DNA from: JARRNJ01 sp037385045
Lineage (GTDB): Bacteria > Pseudomonadota > Gammaproteobacteria > JASBUN01
Assembly: GCA_037385045.1 (NCBI GenBank)
Contig: JARRNJ010000058.1
Coordinates: 1 to 15,077, forward strand
Direction of reading: 5' to 3'
Length of the DNA stretch: 15,077 nt
In this document: positions 1 to 8,226 of the stretch, piece by piece
How the letters are laid out: the number at the start of each line of letters is the position of its first letter
Numbering within the stretch: position 1 is the first letter of the stretch
Translations under genes and position numbers: made by a program
Notes under the pieces: generated by a model
The model's database searches: none
Seen by the model: the letters and a program-made list of their open reading frames with translations, nothing else
What the model was told of the DNA's origin: nothing

Positions 1-806
<806 letters not shown>

Positions 807-1042
807 TGCCGCCGGATTGCTGTGCCAAATTCGTTGATTATACGCGTAACCGCCGTCGGGATGCCAAAGCGGAGATGGCGCGCACCCGGCGGGTGCGGGC
901 GCGCCGTGCGGTGTCGGTGACGACGGGCGAGGCGCCCGTTGAGCGCGGGCGCGGTGCGCCGGACGATGGATTGGGCTACGCTTTTTCGAGATGCGGCCGG
1001 CTGATGCGGCGCCCGCCCTCCCGCTGGCACGGAGGTCTCGTC
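807..1042. other. Divergent ettA / deacetylase spacer with two adjacent GC-rich hairpins
   Basis: This 236-nt spacer separates two divergent genes. It holds two strong inverted repeats: a nested one at 877-905, whose core is CGCACCC-GGC-GGGTGCG with outer GGCG/CGCC-type pairing, and one at 923-939 (ACGGGCG-AGG-CGCCCGT). Neither is followed by a T tract on either strand, so they do not look like intrinsic terminators. They sit upstream of both genes and would lie in the leader of the deacetylase transcript if it starts early. I see no convincing plus-strand promoter. Function unknown. Confidence 0.5.
837..867 (-). promoter_or_regulatory. Candidate sigma70 promoter for ettA
   Basis: On the minus strand a perfect TATAAT lies at 842-837, preceded by TTGGCA at 867-862. 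The spacer is 19 nt, longer than the usual 17, so the -10 box carries most of the weight. The predicted start near 830 leaves a leader of about 25 nt before the ettA ATG. Inferred from sequence only. Confidence 0.5.
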
Positions 1043-1993
1043 ATGGGTTTACCGCCTGTCTTGTTCCTTGGCGAAGCTCTTTCCACTTACCATTTCGGCG
1101 CCGGCCATCCGTTCGGGCCGCAGCGTTATCCCGCCTTCGTCCAGGAGGCGCAGCGGCGCGGACTGACCGAAAGGGTGGCCGTACGCCCGCCGGCGGTGGC
1201 GACGCGGGCGGAGCTGGAGCGCTTCCATGCGCCTGGGTATGTGCAGGATGTGGAGCAACGATCCCGGGACGGCGCGGGATTTTTGGACTGCGGTGACACG
1301 CCGGCGTTCGTCGGTGCTTACGAAGCCGCCGCCGCGGTCGTTGGCACCACCCTGGCTGGTGTGCGCCTGATCATGGACGGCTCCTGCCGGCGCGCGTTCA
1401 ACCCCATCGGCGGACTGCATCACGCCCGTCGCGACCGGGCGGCGGGCTTTTGCGTGTTCAACGACTGCGGCGTGGCGGTGGAGAGCCTGCGCGCGGACTA
1501 CGGCATCGAGCGCATTGCCTATGTGGATATCGACGCCCACCACGGTGACGGCGTGTATTATGCGTTCGAGGCCGATCCCGGCGTTTTTGTCATGGATTTG
1601 CACGAGGACGGCCACTATCTCTACCCCGGCACCGGCAGCCGCGGCGAAACGGGTGTCGGGGCGGCAGCGGGGACCAAACTCAACATTCCGCTGCCACCGG
1701 GCGCCGGCGACCCCGAGTTTCTCGCCGCCTGGGAGCGGGTGGAGGCGTTTTTGGCCGACCATCCGCCCGCGTTCATCCTGTTCCAGTGCGGAGCCGACAG
1801 CCTGGAAGGCGATCCCATCACCCACCTGCGCTACAGCCAGGCGGCCCACGCCCATGCCGCCACCCGGCTGTGCCAGATCGCCGACGTGGTTTGCGGCGGG
1901 CGTGTGCTGGCCATGGGCGGTGGCGGCTACAACACGGCCAACCTGGCGCGCGCCTGGTGCGCGGTGCTGTCCGCTTTCGTCGAATGTGCCTGA
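1043..1993 (+). CDS. Histone deacetylase family protein (class II / acetylpolyamine amidohydrolase-AcuC type)
   Basis: A 316-residue zinc-dependent amidohydrolase of the arginase/deacetylase fold. All hallmark residues are present: the active-site His pair in GGLHHARR (H126, H127); zinc ligands D164 and H166 in VDIDAHHGDG; the third ligand D252 in QCGADSLEGD; and the transition-state tyrosine Y296 in GGGGYN. Bacterial relatives remove acetyl groups from acetyl-lysine, acetylpolyamines or acetoin-pathway proteins; the substrate here cannot be read from sequence. An in-frame opening exists further upstream, but ATG 1043 is preferred: a good ribosome binding site (GGAGG at 1031-1035) sits 7 nt before it, and the family N-terminus (LFLGEALSTYHFGAGHPFGP) begins there. 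No signal peptide or membrane segment, so probably cytoplasmic. The gene stands alone between ettA (divergent) and glyA (228 nt downstream), so context does not name its partner. Confidence 0.9.
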   Translation: MGLPPVLFLGEALSTYHFGAGHPFGPQRYPAFVQEAQRRGLTERVAVRPPAVATRAELERFHAPGYVQDVEQRSRDGAGFLDCGDTPAFVGAYEAAAAVVGTTLAGVRLIMDGSCRRAFNPIGGLHHARRDRAAGFCVFNDCGVAVESLRADYGIERIAYVDIDAHHGDGVYYAFEADPGVFVMDLHEDGHYLYPGTGSRGETGVGAAAGTKLNIPLPPGAGDPEFLAAWERVEAFLADHPPAFILFQCGADSLEGDPITHLRYSQAAHAHAATRLCQIADVVCGGRVLAMGGGGYNTANLARAWCAVLSAFVECA

Positions 1994-2065
1994 ACCGGTG
2001 TGGCGCGGTGAGTCCACGTCGCCCGCCGGGCGCAGGCATTTCATGCATGAGAACCCCAAATCAGG

Positions 2066-2071
2066 TATGAT
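2066..2071 (+). promoter_or_regulatory. Possible -10 box upstream of glyA
   Basis: TATGAT lies in the 228-nt gap between the deacetylase gene and glyA, about 150 nt before the glyA ATG. No good -35 hexamer sits 16-18 nt upstream (TTTCAT is 21 nt away), so this is a weak call. The rest of the gap (1994-2221) holds no gene, no recognisable riboswitch and no terminator that I can support. Confidence 0.25.
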
Positions 2072-2221
2072 TTAGCCCTTTTCAGGCCACTTCAACGCGC
2101 CGGTCGGCCCAGCGATGGCTTCCTAACCAATTGAATTGTAGTGATTTATGTGTCCGCTGGTTCCATCTCAAACGGGCAGCCGGAGCCGATGTACAGCGGA
2201 TTGCGACAAGAGGGACGGTAG

Positions 2222-3475
2222 ATGTTTTCCAGTGACATGACGATTGCGGGCTTCGACGACCAACTGTGGCAGGCCATTCAGGGCGAACAGGCGCGTCAGG
2301 AACAGCACATCGAGTTGGTCGCGTCGGAAAACTATGCCAGTCCGCGGGTGCTGGAGGCCCAGGGATCCGTGCTCACCAACAAGTATGCGGAAGGTTATCC
2401 CGGCAAACGCTATTACGGTGGCTGCGAGTATGTTGACCAGGCTGAACAGCTGGCCATCGACCGGGTTAAGCAGCTGTTCGGTGCTGACTACGCCAACGTC
2501 CAACCCCACTCGGGTTCGCAGGCCAACGCGGCGGTGTACCTGGCGCTGCTGCAACCCGGAGATACCATCCTCGGAATGAGCCTCGCTCACGGCGGGCACC
2601 TCACTCACGGCGCTAACGTCAATTTTTCGGGCAAGATATTCAACGCCGTGCAATACGGTATCGACGACGAGGGCTATATCAACTACGACGAAGTTGAGCG
2701 CTTGGCCGTTGAGCACCATCCGAAGTTGATTATCAGCGGTTTTTCTGCCTACTCGCGGGTGGTGGACTGGCAGCGCTTCCGCGACATAGCGGATAAGGTG
2801 GGCGCGTTGTTGATGGTGGATATGGCGCATGTCGCGGGCCTGGTGGCGGCGGGCGTCTATCCGAGTCCGGTGCAGATCGCGGACGTGACCACGTCCACGA
2901 CCCACAAAACGCTGCGCGGCCCCCGCGGCGGCATCATCCTGGCGCGTGCCAACCCGGACATCGAGAAGAAGCTCAATTCCATGGTGTTCCCGGGTACGCA
3001 GGGTGGCCCGCTGATGCATGTGATCGCGGCCAAGGCGGTGGCGTTCAAAGAGGCGCTGCAGCCCGAATTCAACGATTACCAGCGCCAAGTGGTGACCAAC
3101 GCGCGCACCATGGCGGCGGTGATGGCCGAGCGCGGCTACAAGATCGTCTCCGGCGGCACGGACAATCACCTGTTTCTGGTCGACCTCATCGACAAAGGCA
3201 TCACCGGCAAGGAGGCGGATGCGGCGTTGGAGCAGGCCAACATCACGGTCAACAAGAATGCGGTACCCAACGATCCGCAATCGCCGTTCGTGACCAGCGG
3301 CATCCGCATCGGTACCCCGGCCATGACCACGCGGGGATTCAAGGAGCCTGAAGCCCGCATGCTGGCCGGCTGGATCTGCGACGTGCTGGCGGACGTCAAG
3401 GACGCGGGTGTGATCGCAGGCGTTAGGGAACAGGTACTGGAGTTGTGCCGCAGGTTTCCCGTGTACGGCCGTTGA
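2222..3475 (+). CDS. glyA: Serine hydroxymethyltransferase
   Basis: A cytosolic PLP enzyme that interconverts serine and glycine while charging tetrahydrofolate with a one-carbon unit. At 417 residues it matches the length of E. coli GlyA. Visible motifs are ELVASENYAS (31-40), YAEGYPGKRYYGG (55-67), the substrate and cofactor stretch QPHSGSQANAA (94-104), VDMAHVAGLVAAG (199-211), the PLP-lysine motif TTSTTHKTLRGPRGG with K229, and the C-terminal SGIRIGTPAMTTRGF. The start at 2222 is supported by AAGAGGGA at 2208-2214, about 7 nt upstream. It opens the block glyA-nrdR-rib genes, with 48 nt to nrdR, and probably shares its transcript. It produces methylene-THF, which ties it to the folate enzyme FolE2 encoded further along. 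Confidence 0.98.
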   Translation: MFSSDMTIAGFDDQLWQAIQGEQARQEQHIELVASENYASPRVLEAQGSVLTNKYAEGYPGKRYYGGCEYVDQAEQLAIDRVKQLFGADYANVQPHSGSQANAAVYLALLQPGDTILGMSLAHGGHLTHGANVNFSGKIFNAVQYGIDDEGYINYDEVERLAVEHHPKLIISGFSAYSRVVDWQRFRDIADKVGALLMVDMAHVAGLVAAGVYPSPVQIADVTTSTTHKTLRGPRGGIILARANPDIEKKLNSMVFPGTQGGPLMHVIAAKAVAFKEALQPEFNDYQRQVVTNARTMAAVMAERGYKIVSGGTDNHLFLVDLIDKGITGKEADAALEQANITVNKNAVPNDPQSPFVTSGIRIGTPAMTTRGFKEPEARMLAGWICDVLADVKDAGVIAGVREQVLELCRRFPVYGR

Positions 3476-3523
3476 CGGCCTGATACTCGGGCGCCCGTCG
3501 CGGGACATACAGGGGCCGGAAGT

Positions 3524-4045
3524 ATGCGTTGTCCGTTCTGTGGTGCCCAGGACACCAAAGTCGTGGATTCGCGTCTGGCCAGCGACGGCGACCAGGTGCG
3601 GCGCCGGCGGGAGTGTTTGTCCTGCAAGGAGCGGTTCACGACCTACGAGACGGCCGAGCTGCTGATGCCCCGCGTGATCAAGACCGGCGGCGTGCGCGAG
3701 GACTTCAACGAAGATAAATTGCGCACTGGATTTCTGCGGGCGCTGGAGAAACGTCCGGTCGACACTGAGCAGATTGAAGCGGCGGTGAACCGCCTCAAGC
3801 ACCGGCTGCGCTCGCTGGGCGAGCGCGAGGTGGCTTCGCGGGATATTGGGGAGCTGGTGATGGACGAGCTGCGGGAGCTGGACCAGGTGGCGTATGTACG
3901 CTTTGCGTCGGTGTACCGCAGTTTCGAGGACGTGAACGCTTTTCGCGAAGAGATCGAGCGGCTCGAACAATCGCCCAGTCCCGAGTTGAAGAGGCACCAG
4001 CTGCCGCTGTTACCGGGAGAGTCACCGAAGAAGCGCAACGCCTGA
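3524..4045 (+). CDS. nrdR: Transcriptional repressor NrdR
   Basis: NrdR is a nucleotide-sensing repressor of ribonucleotide reductase genes that binds NrdR boxes in their promoters. The N-terminus MRCPFCGAQDTKVVDSR carries a zinc ribbon with cysteines C3, C6, C31 and C34 and the basic DNA-binding stretch RRRRECLSCKERFTTYE. An ATP-cone domain follows from about 47 to 137 (PRVIKTGGVREDFNEDKLRTG to VAYVRFASVYRSF). The protein has 173 residues against about 149 in E. coli; the excess is a charged, proline-containing tail (SPSPELKRHQLPLLPGESPKKRNA region). The glyA-nrdR-ribD order is common in gammaproteobacteria. No nrd gene and no NrdR box is visible in the window, so its targets are elsewhere. 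Confidence 0.97.
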   Translation: MRCPFCGAQDTKVVDSRLASDGDQVRRRRECLSCKERFTTYETAELLMPRVIKTGGVREDFNEDKLRTGFLRALEKRPVDTEQIEAAVNRLKHRLRSLGEREVASRDIGELVMDELRELDQVAYVRFASVYRSFEDVNAFREEIERLEQSPSPELKRHQLPLLPGESPKKRNA

Positions 4046-4097
4046 GCGCCGGCGCCGGGGTTGCGCGCAACCGCATGACGGCGCAGCGGGTTCGTTT

Positions 4098-5204
4098 ATG
4101 TTCAACAGGACTGATTATCAGTACATGAGCCGCGCGCTGCATCTGGCCGAGCGCGGACTCTACACCACGGACCCGAATCCGCGGGTGGGCTGCGTGCTGG
4201 CGCGTGATGGCGAGGTGGTGGGCGAGGGTTGGCACGAACGTGCCGGCGAGCCGCACGCCGAAGTCCACGCGTTGCGTGACGCCGGTGAGCGGGCGCGCGG
4301 GGCGACGGCCTACGTGACCTTGGAGCCGTGCTGCCACCACGGTCGCACACCGCCGTGCAGCGAGGCGCTGGTCGAGGCCGGTGTGGTCCGGGTGGTCGCG
4401 GCCATGCAGGATCCCAATCCCCGCGTCGCCGGGCAGGGGCTCAGGCAGCTGTCGGAGGCCGGGCTGGATGTGGCGGCGGGTCTGTTGGAGGCGCAGGCGG
4501 AAGCGTTGAACCCGGGATTTGTGATGCGCATGCGTCACGGCCGGCCGTTCGTGCGTTGCAAGCTGGCCATGAGTCTGGACGGACGAACGGCCATGGCCTC
4601 CGGCGAGAGTCAATGGATCACCGGCGAGGCCGCACGTGCCGACGTGCACCGTCTGCGCGCGCGCAGCTCGGCGATCCTGAGCGGCATCGGCACGGTTCTG
4701 TCCGACGATCCCAGCCTCACGGCGCGTCCGGGCGGACCGGCGCCGCCTGGCGGGTGGCTGCAACCCCTGCGGGTGATTCTCGACCCGCACCTGAGCACGC
4801 CGCCGACGGCGGGCATGCTGACGCTGCCGGGCCGCACCCTGATCGTCACCACCACCGACGAGCCGGCGATAAGCGAGCGCCTGCGAGAGGGTGGCGCGGA
4901 CGTGGTGGTGCTGCCGGGGCGCGGTGATTCGCTCGACCTGCAGGCGCTGCTCGAGTGCCTGGCCGAACGGGAGGTCAACGAGGCGCTGCTGGAGACCGGT
5001 GCCACGCTCAGCGGCGCCATGTTGCGCGCGGGGCTGATCGATGAACTGGTGTTGTACATGGCGCCCCATCTCATGGGCGATGGGGCGCGCGGATTGTTTC
5101 ACCTGCCGGCTCTGGAGCAGATGGCGCAGCGCATCGAACTGGATATCCGCGATATCCGCGCCGTAGGCGGTGACTGGCGCATCAGCGCCGGGGTGAAAAC
5201 CTGA
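4098..5204 (+). CDS. ribD: Bifunctional diaminohydroxyphosphoribosylaminopyrimidine deaminase / 5-amino-6-(5-phosphoribosylamino)uracil reductase
   Basis: Catalyses the second and third steps of riboflavin synthesis: deamination of the pyrimidine ring, then NADPH-dependent reduction of the ribose. The deaminase domain (about 1-145) shows the zinc site H53-A-E55 in EPHAEVHALR, with C78 and C87 in LEPCCHHGRTPPC. The reductase domain (about 150-368) starts with CKLAMSLDGRTAMASGESQWITG (154-176) and has the later core motif ARGLFHLPALEQM. At 368 residues it matches E. coli RibD (367). ATG 4098 is preferred because the residues NRTDYQYMSRALHLAERG line up with the E. coli N-terminus; its ribosome binding site is weak, and ATG 4125 is an in-frame alternative. 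It lies 52 nt after nrdR and 56 nt before ribE, in the same presumed operon. Confidence 0.97.
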   Translation: MFNRTDYQYMSRALHLAERGLYTTDPNPRVGCVLARDGEVVGEGWHERAGEPHAEVHALRDAGERARGATAYVTLEPCCHHGRTPPCSEALVEAGVVRVVAAMQDPNPRVAGQGLRQLSEAGLDVAAGLLEAQAEALNPGFVMRMRHGRPFVRCKLAMSLDGRTAMASGESQWITGEAARADVHRLRARSSAILSGIGTVLSDDPSLTARPGGPAPPGGWLQPLRVILDPHLSTPPTAGMLTLPGRTLIVTTTDEPAISERLREGGADVVVLPGRGDSLDLQALLECLAEREVNEALLETGATLSGAMLRAGLIDELVLYMAPHLMGDGARGLFHLPALEQMAQRIELDIRDIRAVGGDWRISAGVKT

Positions 5205-5260
5205 AGCCGGCGGTCGCGGCTCGCCGTCAATTGTCAACGGGTGCGAGGGAAGAACCGACA

Positions 5261-5929
5261 ATGTTTACCGGCATAATCGAGGCTGTGGGCGCTCTTGCCG
5301 ACATGCAGCGGCGTGGCGCCGACCTGCGCCTGCGGCTGCGGACCGGCAAACTCGACCTGTCCGATGTGGGGCTCGGTGACAGCATTGCCGTCAATGGGGT
5401 TTGTCTGACGGTGGTGGAATTGCCCGGCGACGGATTCTGGGCCGACGTGTCCGGGGAAACGCTGGCGCATACCACGTTGGGGGGGCTGGCGACCGGCGAC
5501 GCCGTCAACCTGGAGCGGGCGCTGACTCCGACCACGCGCCTGGGCGGGCACTTGGTGAGCGGCCACGTGGACGGCGTCGGCGAGGTGGTGCGGCGGGCCG
5601 ACGACGGTCGCTCGGTGCGTTTCGTGTTGCGCGCGCCGCCGGACCTGGCCCGCTACATTGCGCGCAAGGGTTCTATCTGTGTCGACGGCATCAGCCTCAC
5701 CGTCAACGGGGTCGATGGCAACGAGTTCGACCTCAATATCGTGCCCCACACGCTCGCCGAAACGACCATGAACGGATTCCAGGCGGGGCGCCGTGTGAAT
5801 CTGGAAGTCGATATCATCGCCCGCTACCTGGAACGGCTGCTGCAAGGCGGCCAGCCGGGTGCCGGCGTGGACAACGGAATCACCCGGGAGTTGCTGGCCC
5901 GCCACGGTTTCGTTGCCGATGACCACTGA
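5261..5929 (+). CDS. ribE: Riboflavin synthase, alpha subunit
   Basis: Performs the last riboflavin step, dismutation of two 6,7-dimethyl-8-ribityllumazine molecules. The 222-residue protein shows the expected two tandem lumazine-binding barrels: barrel 1 opens with the family start MFTGIIEAVG and has SIAVNGVCLTVVEL (41-54) and GHLVSGHVDGVG (96-107); barrel 2 repeats the pattern with SICVDGISLTVNGVDG (138-153) and ends FQAGRRVNLEVDIIARYLERL. ATG 5261 is chosen over an upstream in-frame TTG because MFTGII is invariant in the family and GAGGGA (5245-5250) lies upstream. The E. coli orthologue is called ribC. The end overlaps or abuts ribBX, depending on which start that gene uses. Confidence 0.97.
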   Translation: MFTGIIEAVGALADMQRRGADLRLRLRTGKLDLSDVGLGDSIAVNGVCLTVVELPGDGFWADVSGETLAHTTLGGLATGDAVNLERALTPTTRLGGHLVSGHVDGVGEVVRRADDGRSVRFVLRAPPDLARYIARKGSICVDGISLTVNGVDGNEFDLNIVPHTLAETTMNGFQAGRRVNLEVDIIARYLERLLQGGQPGAGVDNGITRELLARHGFVADDH

Positions 5930-5957
5930 CTCAGGCCTTAGTACGGCGGCGCGATCC

Positions 5958-7064
5958 ATGCCACTGAACAGCATTGAAGAGATTATTGCGGATCTGCGTG
6001 ACGGCAAGATGGTCGTCATGATGGACGACGAGGACCGGGAAAACGAGGGCGATCTGCTCATGGCCGCCGCGCACGTGCGTCCCGAGGACATCAATTTCAT
6101 GGCCCGGTACGGCCGCGGACTGATCTGCCTGACCCTGACACGGGAACGCTGCGAACAATTGCGCCTGCCGCTGATGGTCAGCGACAACTACGCCAAGCAC
6201 GCCACCAATTTCACCGTTTCCATCGAGGCGGCCGAGGGGGTGACCACCGGTATTTCGGCGGCCGATCGGGCGGTTACGGTGCGGGCTGCCGTTGCCGCGG
6301 ACGCCGCACCGGAGGATCTGGTGCAGCCAGGTCATATCTTTCCGCTGATGGCCCAGCCGGGCGGCGTCTTGACCCGCGCCGGACACACCGAGGCGGGGTG
6401 TGATCTCACACGTCTGGCGGGCATGGAGCCGGCGGCGGTGATTGTCGAGATCCTCAATGAGGACGGCACCATGGCGCGGCGGCCGGATCTCGAGGTGTTC
6501 GCCCGCGAGCACGGGCTCAAGATCGGCACCATCGCTGATCTGATCCGCTATCGCGTTGAAAACGAAACCACGATAGAACGCGCCGCCGAGTGCGACATCG
6601 AAACCGAGCATGGCCGGTTTCGGCTGGCGGCCTATCTGGATACCATCGATAATGAGCTGCACATCGCCCTGATCAAGGGGGCGATCGATCCGCGGCGGCC
6701 GGCGCTGGTGCGCGTGCACCTGCAGAACACCTTGTGCGACGTGCTGGATGCCGCCGACGCCGGCTGCGGCTGGTCCCTGCGCCGCGCCATGCGCCAGGTT
6801 GCCAATGAGGGTGCCGGCGTGATCGTGGTGCTGCGCAAGCCCGAGGGCAACCGCGAGCTGGTGCGCCGGCTGCGCAACCTGCAATTGGGCGTCAGTGACG
6901 GCGGATCGGCGCACCACCCGGCGGAATTGCGCACTTTTGGCGTCGGCGCCCAGATCCTGACCGACCTGGGCGTGCGCCAGATGCGCGTCATCGGTACGCC
7001 GAGGGTCTTGCACGGGTTGTCGGGTTTCGGGCTCGAGGTGGTCGAGTACGTGGCCCCGGAATGA
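5958..7064 (+). CDS. ribBA: 3,4-dihydroxy-2-butanone-4-phosphate synthase fused to a degenerate GTP cyclohydrolase II domain (RibBX type)
   Basis: Residues 1 to about 205 are RibB, which makes the four-carbon precursor from ribulose 5-phosphate. Present are DDEDRENEGDLL (23-34), TVSIEAAEGVTTGISAADRA (86-105), HIFPLMAQPGGVLTRAGHTEA (126-146) and NEDGTMARRPDL. Residues about 210-368 have the RibA fold (DLGVRQMRVIGTPRVLHGLSGFGLEVVEYV at the end) but not its chemistry. The zinc motif HSECLTGD...CDCG reads HLQNTLCD...AGCG (254-272), and the catalytic RQEGRGIG region reads RKPEGNRE (293-300). This domain should therefore not be an active GTP cyclohydrolase II; such fusions are known in Proteobacteria as RibBX. 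Start 5958 fits the family N-terminus MPLNSIEEII; ATG 5919, overlapping the ribE stop, is possible. Neither has a clear ribosome binding site. A separate ribA is expected elsewhere in the genome. Confidence 0.95.
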   Translation: MPLNSIEEIIADLRDGKMVVMMDDEDRENEGDLLMAAAHVRPEDINFMARYGRGLICLTLTRERCEQLRLPLMVSDNYAKHATNFTVSIEAAEGVTTGISAADRAVTVRAAVAADAAPEDLVQPGHIFPLMAQPGGVLTRAGHTEAGCDLTRLAGMEPAAVIVEILNEDGTMARRPDLEVFAREHGLKIGTIADLIRYRVENETTIERAAECDIETEHGRFRLAAYLDTIDNELHIALIKGAIDPRRPALVRVHLQNTLCDVLDAADAGCGWSLRRAMRQVANEGAGVIVVLRKPEGNRELVRRLRNLQLGVSDGGSAHHPAELRTFGVGAQILTDLGVRQMRVIGTPRVLHGLSGFGLEVVEYVAPE

Positions 7065-7131
7065 GCCGCCCTGCAAGACCGTATACAATACCCACGACCA
7101 AGCTGGCGCCGTGCCGGCGCAGGAAGGAACG

Positions 7132-7608
7132 ATGAGCACAATCAAGACCATTGAGGGCGACATGCTGATCCGCGATGCAAGCTTTGCCGTGGTGGTGTCG
7201 CGGTTCAACAGTTTCATTGTCGACAGTCTGTTGGGCGGAGCCATCGACACCCTGAAGCGCCACGGCGCTGACGACGCCGATATCCACCTGATCCGCGTGC
7301 CGGGCGCTTTCGAGATGCCGTTGGTGGCCCAGCGGCTGGCGGCGGCGGGAGGCTATGACGCCATTATCGCCATCGGCGCCGTGATTCGGGGCGGGACGCC
7401 CCATTTCGAGTACGTGGCCGGCGAGTGCACCAAGGGTCTGGCGAGTGTATCCCTGCGGCATGACGTGCCGGTCGCCTTTGGCGTGCTCACAGTCGACACC
7501 ATCGAGCAGGCCATCGAACGGGCCGGCGCCAAGGCCGGCAACAAGGGTGCCGAGGCGGCCTTGTCGGCGATCGAAATGGTAAGCCTGCTGCGGCGCTTGG
7601 GCGACTGA
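7132..7608 (+). CDS. ribH: 6,7-dimethyl-8-ribityllumazine synthase
   Basis: Condenses the RibD-pathway pyrimidine with the RibB product to form lumazine, the substrate of riboflavin synthase; the family forms pentamers or 60-mer shells. The 158 residues contain the family motifs VVSRFNSFIVDSLLGGAIDTL (21-41), IRVPGAFEMPLVAQ (54-67) and AIGAVIRGGTPHFEYVAGE (80-98), including the catalytic histidine H91, then VAFGVLTVDTIEQAIERAG. ATG 7132 is chosen because AGGAAGG (7121-7127) lies just before it; an in-frame GTG at 7111 has no such support. The gene lies 67 nt after ribBX and 13 nt before nusB, a coupling common in Proteobacteria. Confidence 0.97.
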   Translation: MSTIKTIEGDMLIRDASFAVVVSRFNSFIVDSLLGGAIDTLKRHGADDADIHLIRVPGAFEMPLVAQRLAAAGGYDAIIAIGAVIRGGTPHFEYVAGECTKGLASVSLRHDVPVAFGVLTVDTIEQAIERAGAKAGNKGAEAALSAIEMVSLLRRLGD

Positions 7609-7621
7609 GGTAGCGCGCGCC

Positions 7622-8083
7622 ATGAGCACTGCGGGCGCTCGCGCACCGAATCCGGCCCACGCGCGCCGGCGCGCCCGCAGGTTGGCACTGCAGGCGCTGT
7701 ATCAGTGGCAGCTGTCCGACCAGAGTGTCGGCGCCATCGATGAGCAATTCGTCGAAGATCAGGACATGCAGCGGGCCGATGTCCAATACTTCCGCGAACT
7801 GCTGCACAAGGTTCCGGCTCGTCTGGACGAACTCGACGCCGAACTCGCCCGATGGATCGACCGACCCATCGGCGAGGTGGATCCGGTGGAACGCGCCGTC
7901 CTGCGCATTGCATTGTATGAGCTCAAGTTTCGCATCGATATTCCCTATCGGGTCGTACTCAGCGAGGCGGTCGGGTTGGCCAAGACCTTCGGCGCGGCCG
8001 AGGCCTACAAATATGTCAACGGTGTGCTGGACCAGGCCGCCCGGACGTTGCGGACGGTGGAAGTTGAGGCTGGTCGCGGGTAG
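7622..8083 (+). CDS. nusB: Transcription antitermination factor NusB
   Basis: An all-helical RNA-binding protein that acts with NusE (S10) on boxA RNA in rRNA antitermination. The 153-residue protein has the arginine-rich RNA-binding helix ARRRARRLALQALYQWQLS (14-32), the central stretch ELDAELARWIDRP, and the family signature VDPVERAVLRIALYELKFR...IPYRVVLSEAVGLAKTFG.AEAYKYVNGVLDQAA. GAGGTAG at the end of ribH acts as the ribosome binding site for ATG 7622. The ribH-nusB pair is a well-known gene order. After it comes a 143-nt gap to thiL, the longest gap in the rib block. Confidence 0.97.
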   Translation: MSTAGARAPNPAHARRRARRLALQALYQWQLSDQSVGAIDEQFVEDQDMQRADVQYFRELLHKVPARLDELDAELARWIDRPIGEVDPVERAVLRIALYELKFRIDIPYRVVLSEAVGLAKTFGAAEAYKYVNGVLDQAARTLRTVEVEAGRG

Positions 8084-8151
8084 GTTCGTGCCAGGTCATC
8101 GGTTCGGCGCCATGCGGGCAATGTGGCAAGCGCAACCCTGGGGGGTAAATA

Positions 8152-8196
8152 GCAACGAGCAACGTAGCATTCCTTTTTCTTTTCTCCTTGCCCTTT
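8152..8196 (-). repeat. Degenerate purine-rich interspersed repeat, copy A (upstream of thiL)
   Basis: Read on the minus strand this element begins AAGGGCA (8195-8189), continues as a run of A and G, and ends with GTTGCTCGTT (8163-8154). The same arrangement, in the opposite orientation and with a longer interior, lies right after pgpA (9714-9780). On the plus strand it is a pyrimidine-rich tract, unlike the GC-rich coding DNA around it. It ends about 30 nt before the thiL ATG. The copies share a 10-mer and a 7-mer exactly; the interiors are only similar in composition. Confidence 0.55.
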
Positions 8197-8226
8197 ACGC
8201 TCCACCGTCCCTTCCGAGAAACCGCC

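Noticed and set aside
2168..3997. Minus-strand open frame of 609 codons opposite glyA and nrdR
   Set aside because: Its product is low-complexity (His, Arg, Val, Leu rich) with no recognisable domain, and it is explained by codon bias of the two clear plus-strand genes on the other strand.
5186..5260. Resemblance to parts of the FMN riboswitch: GGGGTGAAAACC, GCCGGCGGT, later AACCGACAAT
   Set aside because: The first piece lies in the last codons of ribD, the span of about 75 nt is too short for the element, and the GGTG.(A)TTCC-type segment is missing. Treated as chance similarity, though a covariance-model search with the FMN family would settle it.
3795..5261. Minus-strand open frame of 488 codons opposite nrdR and ribD
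   Set aside because: Arg/Ala/Pro/His-rich shadow of GC-rich codons; the plus strand encodes well-conserved NrdR and RibD over the same bases.
7084..7089. Internal promoter before ribH (TACAAT within GTATACAATA)
   Set aside because: No -35 hexamer at an acceptable distance; the box alone is not enough.
8084..8226. TPP riboswitch or missing 5' exon of thiL in the nusB-thiL gap
   Set aside because: No CUGAGA or GGAUAAUGCC-like core is visible, and no frame encodes the usual ThiL N-terminus; most of the gap is the repeat copy A and unassigned sequence.
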